This document shows positions 17,448 to 26,425 of a stretch of 64,000 nucleotides of DNA, piece by piece. The stretch covers positions 62,001 through 126,000 of the forward strand of contig JBDVOA010000009.1 of NCBI GenBank assembly GCA_039969355.1, given 5' to 3'. Every line of letters begins with the position of its first letter. Positions within the stretch are counted from its first letter, which is position 1. The notes beneath the pieces were generated by a model, which was given only the letters and a program-made list of their open reading frames with translations, made no database searches and had not been told where the DNA came from. The DNA is from JL08 sp039969355. Its GTDB lineage: Bacteria > Pseudomonadota > Alphaproteobacteria > Rhodobacterales > Rhodobacteraceae. The translations under genes and the position numbers were made by a program.

Positions 17448-18973
17448 CCGCACCTGCTATCGAACTAAAGGGTATCTCAAAGGCGTTCGGTCCGGTTCAG
17501 GCAAACAAAGATATTTCCATTTCAGTGATGCCGGGCACAATACATGGCATTATTGGCGAAAACGGCGCGGGTAAGTCAACGCTGATGAGTATCCTTTATG
17601 GTTTTTACAAAGCCGACAAAGGCGAAATACATATCGCCGGAAAACAAACCCATATTCCGGACAGTCAGGCAGCAATCGCTGCGGGGATCGGGATGGTTTT
17701 CCAGCATTTCAAACTGGTCGAAAACTTCACCGTTCTTGAGAATATTATTCTGGGCGCGGAAGACGGCGGCATGCTGATGCCATCGCTGAACAAGGCACGG
17801 CGCATTCTACTAGAGTTGGAAAAAGAGTACGGTCTGAATGTGGACCCTGATGCCGTCATCGAAGAACTGGGCGTTGGCATGCAACAGCGTGTTGAAATCC
17901 TCAAGGCCCTTTACAGGCATGCCGATATCCTGATCCTTGACGAGCCCACGGGCGTTCTGACCCCCGCTGAAGCGGCTCAATTGTTCCGCATTCTCGACCG
18001 GCTAAGGGAGGAAGGCAAAACCATCATTCTCATCACGCACAAACTGCGCGAAATCATGGACATCACCGATACAGTCAGCGTCATGCGGCGAGGTGAAATG
18101 ACTGCCACTGTTAAGACTTCCGAGACATCCCCCACAGAACTGGCGGAGTTGATGGTGGGTCGCAAAGTTCTGTTGCGTGTCGACAAGGAACCTGCAAAAC
18201 CGGGCGAGGTCGTGCTGGACATTCAGAACCTGAGGGTCGTCGACGACAAAGGTGTTGAACGGGTTAAGGGCATTGATCTGAATGTGCGCGCCGGTGAGGT
18301 CCTGGGCATCGCAGGAGTTGCGGGCAATGGGCAATCAGAACTGCTGGAGGTTTTGGGCGGGTATGCCCATGGGACGGGCACCATAACCATGAACGGGCAG
18401 CCGATTGATCTGACGGGCAAGTCTTCTGACGGGCGTTCGCGACGCGCCAGCGGAATTGCCCATGTGCCCGAAGACCGCCAGCGCGAAGGCCTGATTATGC
18501 CGTATCATGCGTGGGAGAACGTCGCCTTTGGCTATCACCACGACCATAACTATAACTCGGGCTTCCTGATGGATAACAAAGCGCTGCGCGATGATACTAA
18601 TGCGAAAATCGAGAAGTTCGACATTCGTCCGGCAGATTGCTGGCAAGAAGCCAAAAATTTCAGCGGCGGCAATCAACAGAAAATCGTTGTCGCCCGCGAG
18701 ATCGAACGCAATCCGGATTTGTTGCTGATTGGCCAACCAACCCGCGGTGTCGATATCGGTGCCATTGAATTTATCCATCAGCAAATCGTAGCGCTGCGCG
18801 ATCAAGGCAAAGCGATCCTGCTGGTCTCGGTCGAACTCGAAGAGATTCTGTCGCTCAGCGACCGCATCGCAGTCATGTTCGATGGTCACATCATGGGCGA
18901 ACGGATGCCAAATGAAACCGACGAAAAAGAGTTGGGCCTGCTGATGGCCGGAATGACCGGAGAGGTAGCCTGA
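17444..18973 (+). CDS. ABC transporter ATP-binding protein, duplicated nucleotide-binding domains (nucleoside import)
   Basis: 509 residues comprising two ABC domains in tandem, the layout of BMP/ribose-type importers. The first half has a normal Walker A (GENGAGKSTLMSILYG, about residue 37), a Q-loop at VFQHFKL, the degenerate signature LGVGMQQRVEILKAL and Walker B ILILDEPTGVL. The second half has a weak Walker A (GVAGNGQSELLEVLGG), the signature FSGGNQQKIVVARE, and LLIGQPTRGVDIGA instead of a full Walker B, which is usual for this subfamily. It powers uptake through the two permeases encoded next. The start overlaps the SnoaL-like gene, and the stop abuts the permease ATG. Confidence 0.95.
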   Translation: MTAPAIELKGISKAFGPVQANKDISISVMPGTIHGIIGENGAGKSTLMSILYGFYKADKGEIHIAGKQTHIPDSQAAIAAGIGMVFQHFKLVENFTVLENIILGAEDGGMLMPSLNKARRILLELEKEYGLNVDPDAVIEELGVGMQQRVEILKALYRHADILILDEPTGVLTPAEAAQLFRILDRLREEGKTIILITHKLREIMDITDTVSVMRRGEMTATVKTSETSPTELAELMVGRKVLLRVDKEPAKPGEVVLDIQNLRVVDDKGVERVKGIDLNVRAGEVLGIAGVAGNGQSELLEVLGGYAHGTGTITMNGQPIDLTGKSSDGRSRRASGIAHVPEDRQREGLIMPYHAWENVAFGYHHDHNYNSGFLMDNKALRDDTNAKIEKFDIRPADCWQEAKNFSGGNQQKIVVAREIERNPDLLLIGQPTRGVDIGAIEFIHQQIVALRDQGKAILLVSVELEEILSLSDRIAVMFDGHIMGERMPNETDEKELGLLMAGMTGEVA

Positions 18974-20068
18974 ATGGACATAATGCCAAAATGGGCTGAA
19001 GTTGTTCTTGTACCGCTCATTTCGTTGATCCTGGCCGCCATAATATCTGCACTAGTCATTCTCGCTATTGGTGAGGACCCCATCGCTGCTGTCAAGCTGA
19101 TGATCGAAGGGTCTCTCGGGTCGACATACGGTTGGGGCTATACGCTTTATTACGCTACTAATTTTATGTTTACCGGACTGGCAGTTGCCGTCGCCTTTCA
19201 TGCGCGCCTTTTCAACATCGGTGGCGAAGGCCAGGCGATGCTGGGGGGACTAGGCGTTGCGTTGGCCTGTCTTTATATTCCCTGGCCACATTGGTCGCTC
19301 GCCCTGTTGGGGGCCACGATTGGAGCTGCGGCATTTGGTGCCCTATGGGCGGCAATCCCGGCTTATTTGCAAGCTAAACGGGGCAGCCACATCGTGATCA
19401 CGACGATCATGTTCAACTTTATTGCGGCTGCATTACTGAACTATGTTCTGGTTAATATGCTTAGGCCAACCGGGTCGATGGATCCGGCGACGGCACGGTT
19501 TTCCGAGGTTGTTCATCTGCCAACATTGCACGACTTGCTTGCCCCTTTTGGCATCGAGTTTTCGAAAGCCGCGCCCGCGAATGTGACACTGTTGGTCGCG
19601 GTGCTTGCCTGTCTCGCGGTCTGGTTGCTGATCTGGCGCACCCGGCTGGGGTATGAAATCCGGGCATACGGACACTCAGAATCAGCGGCCAAATACGCCG
19701 GTATTTCGCCAGTGAAAATCACGATGATTGCGATGCTGATTTCGGGCGGACTTGCCGGAATGATGGCGATCAACAACGTGATGGGCGAGGCCGAGCGTCT
19801 TGTCCTGAATGCTACCGAGGGGGCTGGTTTCATCGGTATTGCGGTGGCTCTTATGGGCCGCAGCCATCCGGTTGGCGTATTTCTGGCCGCAATCCTGTTT
19901 GGATTTCTTTACCAGGGCGGCGCCGAACTGGCACTTTGGACCAGCATACCGCGCGAATTGATCGTCGTCATACAGGCCCTTGTGATCCTGTTCACGGGGG
20001 CGTTGGACAATATGGTCCGAATGCCGCTTGAAAAACTGTTTCTTGCAATGCGCAAAAAGGAAAGCTGA
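18974..20068 (+). CDS. ABC transporter permease (nucleoside importer, first subunit)
   Basis: 364 residues, with about ten hydrophobic segments, of the BPD_transp_2 family used by ribose and nucleoside importers. FNIGGEGQAMLGGLGVALACLY is the conserved cytoplasmic loop and helix; further blocks are GSHIVITTIMFNFIAAALLNYVL and GAGFIGIAVALMGRSHPVGVFLAAILFGFLYQGG. It forms the membrane channel with the next gene product. It begins directly after the ATPase stop and its own stop shares one base with the ATG of the second permease. Confidence 0.94.
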   Translation: MDIMPKWAEVVLVPLISLILAAIISALVILAIGEDPIAAVKLMIEGSLGSTYGWGYTLYYATNFMFTGLAVAVAFHARLFNIGGEGQAMLGGLGVALACLYIPWPHWSLALLGATIGAAAFGALWAAIPAYLQAKRGSHIVITTIMFNFIAAALLNYVLVNMLRPTGSMDPATARFSEVVHLPTLHDLLAPFGIEFSKAAPANVTLLVAVLACLAVWLLIWRTRLGYEIRAYGHSESAAKYAGISPVKITMIAMLISGGLAGMMAINNVMGEAERLVLNATEGAGFIGIAVALMGRSHPVGVFLAAILFGFLYQGGAELALWTSIPRELIVVIQALVILFTGALDNMVRMPLEKLFLAMRKKES

Positions 20069-21033
20069 TGGATTTCCTGACACTACTGCAAGTGCTCGAC
20101 AGCACCGTTCGCCTTGCCACACCTCTTTTGCTTGCGTGTCTTGCAGGCTTGTTTTCGGAACGCGCCGGCATTTTCGACATTGGACTTGAAGGAAAGATGT
20201 TGGCAGCCGCGTTTTTCTCTGCCGCTTTCGCGGCAATTACCGGATCAGTCTGGTTGGGACTGCTCGCAGGGATCGCATCTTCCGTGGCACTTAGTGGGTT
20301 GCACGGGCTTGCCTCTATTACATTCCGTGGCAATCAGCTTATTTCAGGCGTTGCCATTAATTTTCTGGCTTCAGGACTAACCGTTTTGATCGCACAAAGC
20401 TGGTTTTCCCAAGGCGGCAGAACGCCGTCCCTGATGGGCGAAGGTCGATTTGAACCCATTACATTGCCATTTGCAGACGCGCTGAAAGACATGCCGATCC
20501 TTGGCCCGATTTATTACGAATTGATCTCGGGCCACTCAATTCTGGTCTACGTTGCTTTTGCCTGCGTTCCCCTGACATGGTGGATACTCTACCGCACACG
20601 GTTCGGGCTGCGCCTTCGGGCAGTGGGTGAGAACCCGGCCGCTGTCGATACTGCCGGAATTTCTGTTGTTGGGCTTCGTTACGTTGCTGTCGCGATCTGC
20701 GGCATTCTCTGCGGTATTGCTGGCGCATACCTAGCGACGGCCCTTCAGGCCGGGTTCGTCAAAGAGATGACGGCAGGAAGGGGATTTATTGCGCTGGCAG
20801 CTCTTATCTTTGCCAAGTGGCGCCCATGGTATGCACTCTCAGCCTGTCTGCTGTTCGGTTTCTTGCAAGCCATTGCACTGCGCTACCAGAATATTGATCT
20901 GGGGGCATTTACCGTGCCGGTTCAATTCATGGATGCGCTCCCATATATCCTGACTGTGGTGATCCTTGCAGGGTTTGTTGGCAAAGCTATTCCACCACGC
21001 GCAGGCGGAGAACCTTACGTCAAAGAGCGCTAG
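20068..21033 (+). CDS. ABC transporter permease (nucleoside importer, second subunit)
   Basis: 321 residues, the partner permease of the importer. Its early ERAGIFDIGLEGKMLAAAFF matches the FNIGxEGQ loop of the first permease, and NQLISGVAINFLASGLTVLIAQ and GRGFIALAALIFAKWRPWYA are family blocks. The pair resembles NupP/NupQ-type nucleoside permeases. The start overlaps the previous stop by one base (TGATG). The operon appears to end here; 101 bases of non-coding DNA follow without a clear terminator hairpin. Confidence 0.94.
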   Translation: MDFLTLLQVLDSTVRLATPLLLACLAGLFSERAGIFDIGLEGKMLAAAFFSAAFAAITGSVWLGLLAGIASSVALSGLHGLASITFRGNQLISGVAINFLASGLTVLIAQSWFSQGGRTPSLMGEGRFEPITLPFADALKDMPILGPIYYELISGHSILVYVAFACVPLTWWILYRTRFGLRLRAVGENPAAVDTAGISVVGLRYVAVAICGILCGIAGAYLATALQAGFVKEMTAGRGFIALAALIFAKWRPWYALSACLLFGFLQAIALRYQNIDLGAFTVPVQFMDALPYILTVVILAGFVGKAIPPRAGGEPYVKER

Positions 21034-21134
21034 TGAGCTACCTATAGGGCCAGTTTTACAGTTTCTCTGATTCCTGCGGTGACGTTGGACCTCTCGCTTG
21101 TTGCAATGCAGCATAGTCCGGTCTAGGAACCGTC

Positions 21135-22058
21135 ATGCAAATTTACCTGCCCATCGCCGAGGTATCTGTCAACGCTTTCCTCTTGCTGGGGCTAGGCGGC
21201 ATGGTCGGAGTTTTATCTGGAATGTTTGGTGTCGGTGGCGGATTCCTGATGACACCGCTGTTGTTTTTTATCGGCATCCCCCCTGCCGTGGCAGTTGCCA
21301 CCGAAGCCAATCAGATTGTGGCGTCTTCTTTCTCGGGTGTATTGGCCCATTTCAAACGAAAAACCGTCGACCTCCGAATGGGAACGGTGTTGTTGATTGG
21401 TGGTCTCGTAGGTGCTGCACTTGGTGTGCTGGTCTTCAATTATCTCAAGGAGATTGGTCAGGTCGATCTGCTGGTCAAGCTTTGCTACGTCATATTTCTA
21501 GGTGTCATCGGCGCGTTGATGTTCATCGAAAGCCTAAACGCAATTCGCAGGTCGCGAAAAGAGAACGCCGTCCCTACCCGAAAACGCAAGCATCGCGCCT
21601 GGATTGACGGCCTTCCATTCAAAATGCGGTTTCGCACTTCGGGGTTGTACATCTCGGTCATCCCCCCCCTTATAGTCGGCGTTGCCGTCGGCATCTTGGC
21701 TGCAATCATGGGCGTTGGCGGCGGGTTCATCATGGTTCCTGCAATGATCTATCTACTGGGTATGCCAACAAAGGTGGTTGTTGGAACGTCGTTGTTTCAG
21801 ATCATTTTTGTGACCGCATTCACCACGCTGCTACACGCCACAACAAACTTCACAGTTGATATAGTTTTAGCGGTTCTACTGCTTGTCGGCGGCGTGCTCG
21901 GCGCACAGGTCGGCGCCCGGATCGGCGTAAAAATGAAGGCGGAACAGCTACGAATTCTATTGGCAATTATGGTGCTGGCGGTCTGTGGAAAGCTGGCCTT
22001 TGACTTGTTGGTTATGCCTTCCGAACTCTACTCGCTTGGCGCAACTGGCGGGCATTGA
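21135..22058 (+). CDS. TauE/SafE-family membrane exporter
   Basis: 307 residues with two repeated halves of about four helices each. Each half carries the TauE signature: GMVGVLSGMFGVGGGFLMTPLLFFIGIP near residue 25 and VGILAAIMGVGGGFIMVPAMIYLLGMP near residue 185. The family exports sulfite or sulfonate-derived anions across the inner membrane; the substrate here is unproven. A central loop rich in Arg/Lys (RRSRKENAVPTRKRKHR) faces the cytosol. The next gene, a TIGR02186 protein, starts two bases after its stop, and this gene pair is conserved in alphaproteobacteria. Confidence 0.9.
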   Translation: MQIYLPIAEVSVNAFLLLGLGGMVGVLSGMFGVGGGFLMTPLLFFIGIPPAVAVATEANQIVASSFSGVLAHFKRKTVDLRMGTVLLIGGLVGAALGVLVFNYLKEIGQVDLLVKLCYVIFLGVIGALMFIESLNAIRRSRKENAVPTRKRKHRAWIDGLPFKMRFRTSGLYISVIPPLIVGVAVGILAAIMGVGGGFIMVPAMIYLLGMPTKVVVGTSLFQIIFVTAFTTLLHATTNFTVDIVLAVLLLVGGVLGAQVGARIGVKMKAEQLRILLAIMVLAVCGKLAFDLLVMPSELYSLGATGGH

Positions 22059-22060
22059 CA

Positions 22061-22819
22061 ATGTTGCGCAGGATTGCCCTCATACTCACCCTGACCACCT
22101 CGCCTGCTCTGGCAGAGGACGTTGTACTTGGACTCAGTCAGGATGAAGTTGCAATCACTACGAATTTCGATGGCTCCGATATCCTGATCTTTGGCGCAAT
22201 AAAACGCGAAGCTCCCGTTCCGTCCGGTGACCCAATTGAAGTAGTCGTTACAGTCTCTGGACCATCCGTGCCAGTGACCGTTCGGCGCAAGGAAAAGCGC
22301 TATGGGATATGGGTGAATGTCGACAGTGTGGAAGTCGACAGTGCACCCAGCTTCTATGCCGTCGCAACAACTGCACCTTTCGATCAGGTGTTGCGTGATG
22401 TCGAAGACCTGCGCTATCGGGTTTCAATTCCAAGAGCTATTCGCTCTGTTGGAGCGCCCCAGAACGTTATGGATTCGCAGAGTTTTACAGAAGCCGTCAT
22501 CCGTGTCCGCAGTAATGAAAACTTGTATCAGCTGTTACCGGGATCCGTTTCCATTGACGAGCAAACCTTGTTTCGCACCGACATCGATATGCCAGCAAAC
22601 CTGACCGAAGGAGCCTATGCCATTAGGGTTCTGCTCACGCGGGATGGGAGTGTCGTATCCGACTATGAAACCACGATCGACGTACGCAAAGTTGGTCTCG
22701 AGCGTTGGCTATTCAGCCTTTCGCGAGAACAACCGCTGGTATACGGGCTGATGTCCCTTGCCATCGCAATTGCTGCTGGTTGGGGTGCCTCTGCAGTTTT
22801 TCGACTAGTTAGACCTTAA
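22061..22819 (+). CDS. TIGR02186 family periplasmic protein with C-terminal membrane anchor
   Basis: 252 residues. A signal peptide (MLRRIALILTLTTSPALA) is followed by a beta-rich periplasmic domain and a single C-terminal helix (VYGLMSLAIAIAAGWGASAVF). EDVVLGLSQDEVAITTNFDGSDILIFGAIKR is the hallmark opening of the TIGR02186 family, whose function is unknown. Its near-constant linkage to TauE/SafE exporters suggests an accessory role in export, but that is inference. A TTG at 22055 is in frame; the ATG at 22061 gives the better signal peptide. Confidence 0.87.
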   Translation: MLRRIALILTLTTSPALAEDVVLGLSQDEVAITTNFDGSDILIFGAIKREAPVPSGDPIEVVVTVSGPSVPVTVRRKEKRYGIWVNVDSVEVDSAPSFYAVATTAPFDQVLRDVEDLRYRVSIPRAIRSVGAPQNVMDSQSFTEAVIRVRSNENLYQLLPGSVSIDEQTLFRTDIDMPANLTEGAYAIRVLLTRDGSVVSDYETTIDVRKVGLERWLFSLSREQPLVYGLMSLAIAIAAGWGASAVFRLVRP

Positions 22820-22991
22820 TTGAGTCACAGGCATTAGCCGCGCGCGATATAAGGAATATAGGGCATGTTGGTCACCATGCCCCGTCATGAACTGAAGATT
22901 GGCATCAAACCCACGCGTCGGCCGTCGTTCACAATCTTCTTAACGGTCCAACGGTCAATGCCGGAATTTGAATCGTTAATAAGGATTGATT

Positions 22992-24515
22992 TCAAGTTGG
23001 TTCTTCCAATGCAAAAGGCACCGCAGTCACACTTAAATCATCAACGCGCAACCCATGCGTAGGTTTTGACAGTCGGTTTCGAACAACCCATATCAACCGG
23101 TTCTGAGCCCGCGTAATGGCGACATAGGCAAGCCGCTTCCAAAGCGGCTGACCCGCCTCGACCCGCCCCATCCGCGCCGCAACAAAAAGGTCCGGGCCAA
23201 AGACCTGAACCGTGTCCCATTGGCTTCCCTGGGCCTTGTGAATCGTTACTGCAGCGCCGTGCAAGAATGCCGCCCCCATACGCGCAGCAAAAGGAATAAA
23301 CGGCTCTTCTTCATCTGGTCGTTCAATCTTTACGATAGAAGCTGCGCTCACTTGTGGATCCTCTGCCCCGAATACATGTATTCGCGAAAACCCTGGCTTG
23401 CGGCCCAGCCCGAGGTAGATAACCTGCGCCCCTTTAATCAAGCCGCGTGCTTCGAGATCGAGTCTCTTTTTTCGATGCTTCAGCGGCAATTCGATCCCGT
23501 CGCAGATCAAAGGTTCCCCCTCAAGCAATTCCTCCTCAGGTGCGCCGTGAACGTTGCGAAAGGCGTTGATCAGGCGAATACGCGTTGTGTTGCGCCAGAC
23601 CAGAACCGGACTACGCGCCATCAGATCAACCTCGACACGTTGGCCCCAGACGACCCGCTCGTCGCGCCTGGCCGTGTCTTCGATCATACGTTCGAAGTCT
23701 GAAAATTCCAACGCCGGGTCAGACAGAGCATGCGCGAGATCAAGGATGGGATTGTCGGCGTCCTGTCGATGCACCCGACTTAGATTAAGCGTGCGAGCCT
23801 CTGGTAGATTTTCAAAGACCATTGTGCCGGACTGATTGACCGGAGCAAGTTGGGCCGGGTCTCCAAACAACAACAAGGTAGGGAAGATATCTTTCAGATC
23901 TTCGAATTGGCGGTCATCGAGCATCGAACTTTCATCGATAAACCCAACATCCAACGGGTCTTCGCGCCGTTTCCAACCGGTGATGAAGTCCGATCCGCGG
24001 AGACCAGCGGCAGCCAATGCACCGGGAATCGATGCATTTGTCTTGTAAAACATGGCAGCCCTGTCCAATGCCTGATCCGTCAATCCTTCGATCTCGGGAC
24101 GGTCACCATTGCCCACTAGCCATTCGGCAATACGTTCGTATTCAGGGTCATAAACCGGGGTATAGAGTATACGGTGTATCGTAGTGGCAGGAACCCCCTG
24201 CAATCGTAAAACGGACGCAGCTTTGTTGGTCGGCGCCAGAATGGCGAGTGTGCGCTTGCCAGCACGTTTTCGACTTTCGTAATCGCCAGAAATGATTTCG
24301 ACACCAGCTTTTTTCAGCGCCCTGTAAAGCTCCGCTAGAAGAAGCGTCTTCCCTGAACCTGCCTTACCCGTGACGGCCATCACGCTTGATACGCCCTCGC
24401 GAGGCGGCGTCAGCAATGACTCATCAAGATCAATACCGGCGTTACGCAGCAGTTCAGTGACTGCATCATAGGCGGACGCCTGGTCGTGTGAAAATGTAAG
24501 GTCTGATAGCGACAT
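22992..24515 (-). CDS. RecD-like ATP-dependent DNA helicase (superfamily 1)
   Basis: 507 residues with SF1 helicase motifs: Walker A GKAGSGKTLLLAELYRAL near residue 52, motif Ia LAPTNKAASVLRLQG, Walker B FIDESSMLDDRQFEDL, motif III FGDPAQLAPVNQSG, and the UvrD_C_2-like end VTIHKAQGSQWDTVQVF with VAITRAQNRLIWVVRN. It resembles the RecD/Pif1-like AAA helicases found alone in Rhodobacterales. It lacks the long N-terminal region of RecD2, so it is a shorter single-subunit form. It probably unwinds DNA during repair or recombination; this is inferred. It is upstream-oriented away from luxI, whose end is 63 bases from its start. Confidence 0.88.
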   Translation of the reverse strand: MSLSDLTFSHDQASAYDAVTELLRNAGIDLDESLLTPPREGVSSVMAVTGKAGSGKTLLLAELYRALKKAGVEIISGDYESRKRAGKRTLAILAPTNKAASVLRLQGVPATTIHRILYTPVYDPEYERIAEWLVGNGDRPEIEGLTDQALDRAAMFYKTNASIPGALAAAGLRGSDFITGWKRREDPLDVGFIDESSMLDDRQFEDLKDIFPTLLLFGDPAQLAPVNQSGTMVFENLPEARTLNLSRVHRQDADNPILDLAHALSDPALEFSDFERMIEDTARRDERVVWGQRVEVDLMARSPVLVWRNTTRIRLINAFRNVHGAPEEELLEGEPLICDGIELPLKHRKKRLDLEARGLIKGAQVIYLGLGRKPGFSRIHVFGAEDPQVSAASIVKIERPDEEEPFIPFAARMGAAFLHGAAVTIHKAQGSQWDTVQVFGPDLFVAARMGRVEAGQPLWKRLAYVAITRAQNRLIWVVRNRLSKPTHGLRVDDLSVTAVPFALEEPT

Positions 24516-24578
24516 GCGCGCGACCCTATAGGTGCCATTCTATTGACACCAGCCGAGGGTCACATGTTTTCTTCTTTC

Positions 24579-25241
24579 TTAGGCAGAAAGGGCGAGCGGC
24601 AAAGGTTCGTGCCTCGCCAGACGACGTTTGGTCCTTTGACCAAAGGCTCGATCAAACCACTGCTTCGAGATTTCTTCGGACAATTCGGCACGCGCGGCAA
24701 TCCGCGATCTGGCAACTTCGGTAAACTCCCATAGGCCAACACTTATCGTATCCCTGCCTTGGCCAATTGCGCCCAACACTTCCGGAGAAGAGCCTATCAT
24801 CCGGTAAATCCGAACCATTCGAGCGTCAAATACCCCAACAAAATGCCGAATTCCGAAACCCGTCATGATCTCTCCGCCAGCCAGCATCAGGGCTGCAGCG
24901 ATCCGCGGCGCTGCATCTGCGGAAAGGCAAAAGCGAGTACATTCCCAAATCAATGGACTGCAAATCGCGCCCCCACCCATCAAATGTGCAAAATGATCAT
25001 TGACCATTACGCGGCCGGTTGTAGGCAGAAATCGCATTGAGCCACCATGGTTGCCGTCAGGTTGTTCCCAGATCACATAAAGCGGGTTCATATCGTCGTA
25101 TTCGTCGCGCTCGCGGCCCTTGTCGTCAACCATGACGTCCCAGCCCAATCGGACCTTGAATTGATCTGCGCGGTCCGCAAACATCGATTGGCTGAGTTTT
25201 GGAAATTTTTGCAGTTCCTCGGCGTACAGATAACGTATCAA
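24579..25241 (-). CDS. Acyl-homoserine-lactone synthase (LuxI family)
   Basis: 220 residues. The residues conserved in all active LuxI proteins are present in place: R24, F28 and W34 in the DRADQFKVRLGWDV segment, D46 and D49, R70 in MRFLP, F84, E100 and R103. The enzyme joins an acyl chain from acyl-ACP to S-adenosylmethionine to make an acyl-homoserine lactone signal. The chain length cannot be read from the sequence. The gene is directly downstream of luxR on the same strand, separated by 96 bases that contain a strong palindrome at 25289-25305. Confidence 0.95.
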   Translation of the reverse strand: MIRYLYAEELQKFPKLSQSMFADRADQFKVRLGWDVMVDDKGRERDEYDDMNPLYVIWEQPDGNHGGSMRFLPTTGRVMVNDHFAHLMGGGAICSPLIWECTRFCLSADAAPRIAAALMLAGGEIMTGFGIRHFVGVFDARMVRIYRMIGSSPEVLGAIGQGRDTISVGLWEFTEVARSRIAARAELSEEISKQWFDRAFGQRTKRRLARHEPLPLALSA

Positions 25242-25288
25242 GGCAGGCCCCTTCCATCAAAGATAGCTAAGGGCTACGATGCTATTAG

Positions 25289-25305
25289 TTAAAACTGAGT
25301 TTTAA
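25289..25305. promoter_or_regulatory. 17-base palindrome before luxI, candidate LuxR-binding (lux-box-like) site
   Basis: TTAAAACT and AGTTTTAA form a perfect 8-base inverted repeat around one central G. The site is centred about 55 bases upstream of the luxI start and lies in the luxR-luxI intergenic gap. This is the usual position for autoinduction by a LuxR-type activator, although the sequence is not the classical Vibrio lux box. LuxR binding is an inference. Confidence 0.55.
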
Positions 25306-25337
25306 TGCGGGACGTTGACTTCGCCGATCAGGCAACA

Positions 25338-26057
25338 TCAAACTACAATTAGACCCCGGCTGAGCGCACGCGCGACAGCATGTGTGGTGTTCATAGCGCC
25401 CAGTTTGAAGCGTGCACTTTCCACATAGACGCGCAGCGTATGCTCAGAAATTGAAAGGGTTTCTGCCACCTGGGCACGACTATATCCAATCGCAAGCAAA
25501 GTCATTGCATCCACCTCGCGGGGCGAAAGCGACCGCGAAGGTTCGGGCGCTCGACCAGGCTCAAATTCCAGAGCTTTTTGATTAAAATAGTGCGCAATTA
25601 AGATAAGATCGCGACGATTTTCCTCTGTAAAGTTTTCCCAGATAGCGTCGTCACAGGAATGAGATGCAGTGAATAAGGCAAACTGCCCGTTTGGTCCACG
25701 GATGGGTATCGAAAATCCTTGATTGCCCACTCCATACTCGATCGCCTCGGCCTGAAACGCGCGGGCGGCCCTGCTCGACCAGTCCAGTCTTTTCCAGTCA
25801 ACCGGATGAAAACGCTGATAACACCCTGCGATAACCGGATCGACCCTGAGGTAGTTTTGATCCAGGTACCGCTGCCGCCAGGCTGGATCATATGTGCCAC
25901 ATCCGTATTGGTCGCCCGCAGAATCCACCCAATGATAGACAATGTGATCAATTTCAAAGTGGGCGCGCAACGATTCAGTTGCGGTTTGCAGCCCCTCAAG
26001 CGCGTCTGCTTGCTCCAACGCTCCTAGTATCTGTTCCAGCGGCGAAATCTTGTTCAT
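25338..26057 (-). CDS. LuxR-family acyl-homoserine-lactone-responsive transcriptional regulator
   Basis: 239 residues. The N-terminal autoinducer-binding domain has HIVYHWVD, GTYDPAWRQRYLDQNYLRVDPV and WSSRAARAFQAEAIEYGVGNQGFSIPI, matching the ligand-contact Trp, Tyr and Asp positions of the family. The C-terminal GerE-type HTH reads SLSPREVDAMTLLAIGYSRAQVAETLSISEHTLRVYVE, with the SPRE start and the recognition helix. It should bind the lactone made by the adjacent LuxI and switch transcription. An upstream ATG at 26081 is in frame; MNKISPLEQ at 26057 is the more likely start. Its 5' end overlaps a 72-codon gene on the same strand by 62 bases. Confidence 0.93.
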   Translation of the reverse strand: MNKISPLEQILGALEQADALEGLQTATESLRAHFEIDHIVYHWVDSAGDQYGCGTYDPAWRQRYLDQNYLRVDPVIAGCYQRFHPVDWKRLDWSSRAARAFQAEAIEYGVGNQGFSIPIRGPNGQFALFTASHSCDDAIWENFTEENRRDLILIAHYFNQKALEFEPGRAPEPSRSLSPREVDAMTLLAIGYSRAQVAETLSISEHTLRVYVESARFKLGAMNTTHAVARALSRGLIVV

Positions 26058-26214
26058 TCGGAAGCGCCAACGCCCTTTCATTCATTGTCAGTATTTCGGC
26101 AGCGGCAATGAGTTTTGTGTCACCAAGCTGTTCTGCGAGGACAGCCAGCTTGTTCGTGTGCGCAAACGTTTGCAAATCCGCGAGTACGTCCAGTATCCAG
26201 TCATGTTGCTTCAC
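25996..26214 (-). CDS. Small conserved protein overlapping luxR
   Basis: 72 residues beginning with a GTG at 26214, with a GAGGG ribosome-binding site eight bases upstream. The N-terminus MKQHDWILDVLADLQTFA and ALAEQLGDTKLIAAAEI form a compact helical protein with no signal or membrane segment; I recall similar short proteins in front of luxR in related genomes but cannot verify this here. It overlaps the 5' end of luxR in another frame, so translation of the two may be coupled. The function is unknown; a modulator of the quorum-sensing switch is a guess from position only. Confidence 0.65.
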   Translation of the reverse strand: MKQHDWILDVLADLQTFAHTNKLAVLAEQLGDTKLIAAAEILTMNERALALPNEQDFAAGTDTRSVGASRRA

Positions 26215-26231
26215 AGTTTCGCCCTCAAGTA

Positions 26232-26248
26232 GTTAACGTATGGTTAAC
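26232..26248. promoter_or_regulatory. GTTAAC direct/inverted repeat before the luxR transcription unit
   Basis: Two copies of the palindromic hexamer GTTAAC, at 26232-26237 and 26243-26248, sit 11 bases apart (about one helical turn), 18 bases upstream of the GTG start of the small gene. The arrangement suits a dimeric regulator, but the factor is unknown and chance is possible in this AT-rich stretch. Confidence 0.35.
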
Positions 26249-26354
26249 GCAACTTTACCACGATCACGAATTGTTAGGACATTCGCGTATTTCAACTCCC
26301 CTGATATAGTGAGGCCGCAATTTCTAAGCTATTGAAATCTTGACACCAGGGTCA

Positions 26355-26399
26355 GAAACAAAACGACCCGCGTCAGCAAAAGCCGATTCGCGGATCGTT
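26355..26399 (-). terminator. Rho-independent terminator after ccrA
   Basis: The inverted repeat AACGACCCGCG (26362-26372) and CGCGGATCGTT (26389-26399), with one G-T wobble and a 16-base loop, lies 27 bases after the ccrA stop. Read on the minus strand it is followed by TTTTGTTT, the usual uridine tract. Confidence 0.7.
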
Positions 26400-26425
26400 C
26401 TTGACAGCCTGAGGCATCGCGGCAG

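Noticed and set aside
22820..22991. Possible small gene between the TIGR02186 gene and the helicase gene
   Set aside because: Only short frames with no recognisable protein or ribosome-binding site; treated as an ordinary convergent gap.
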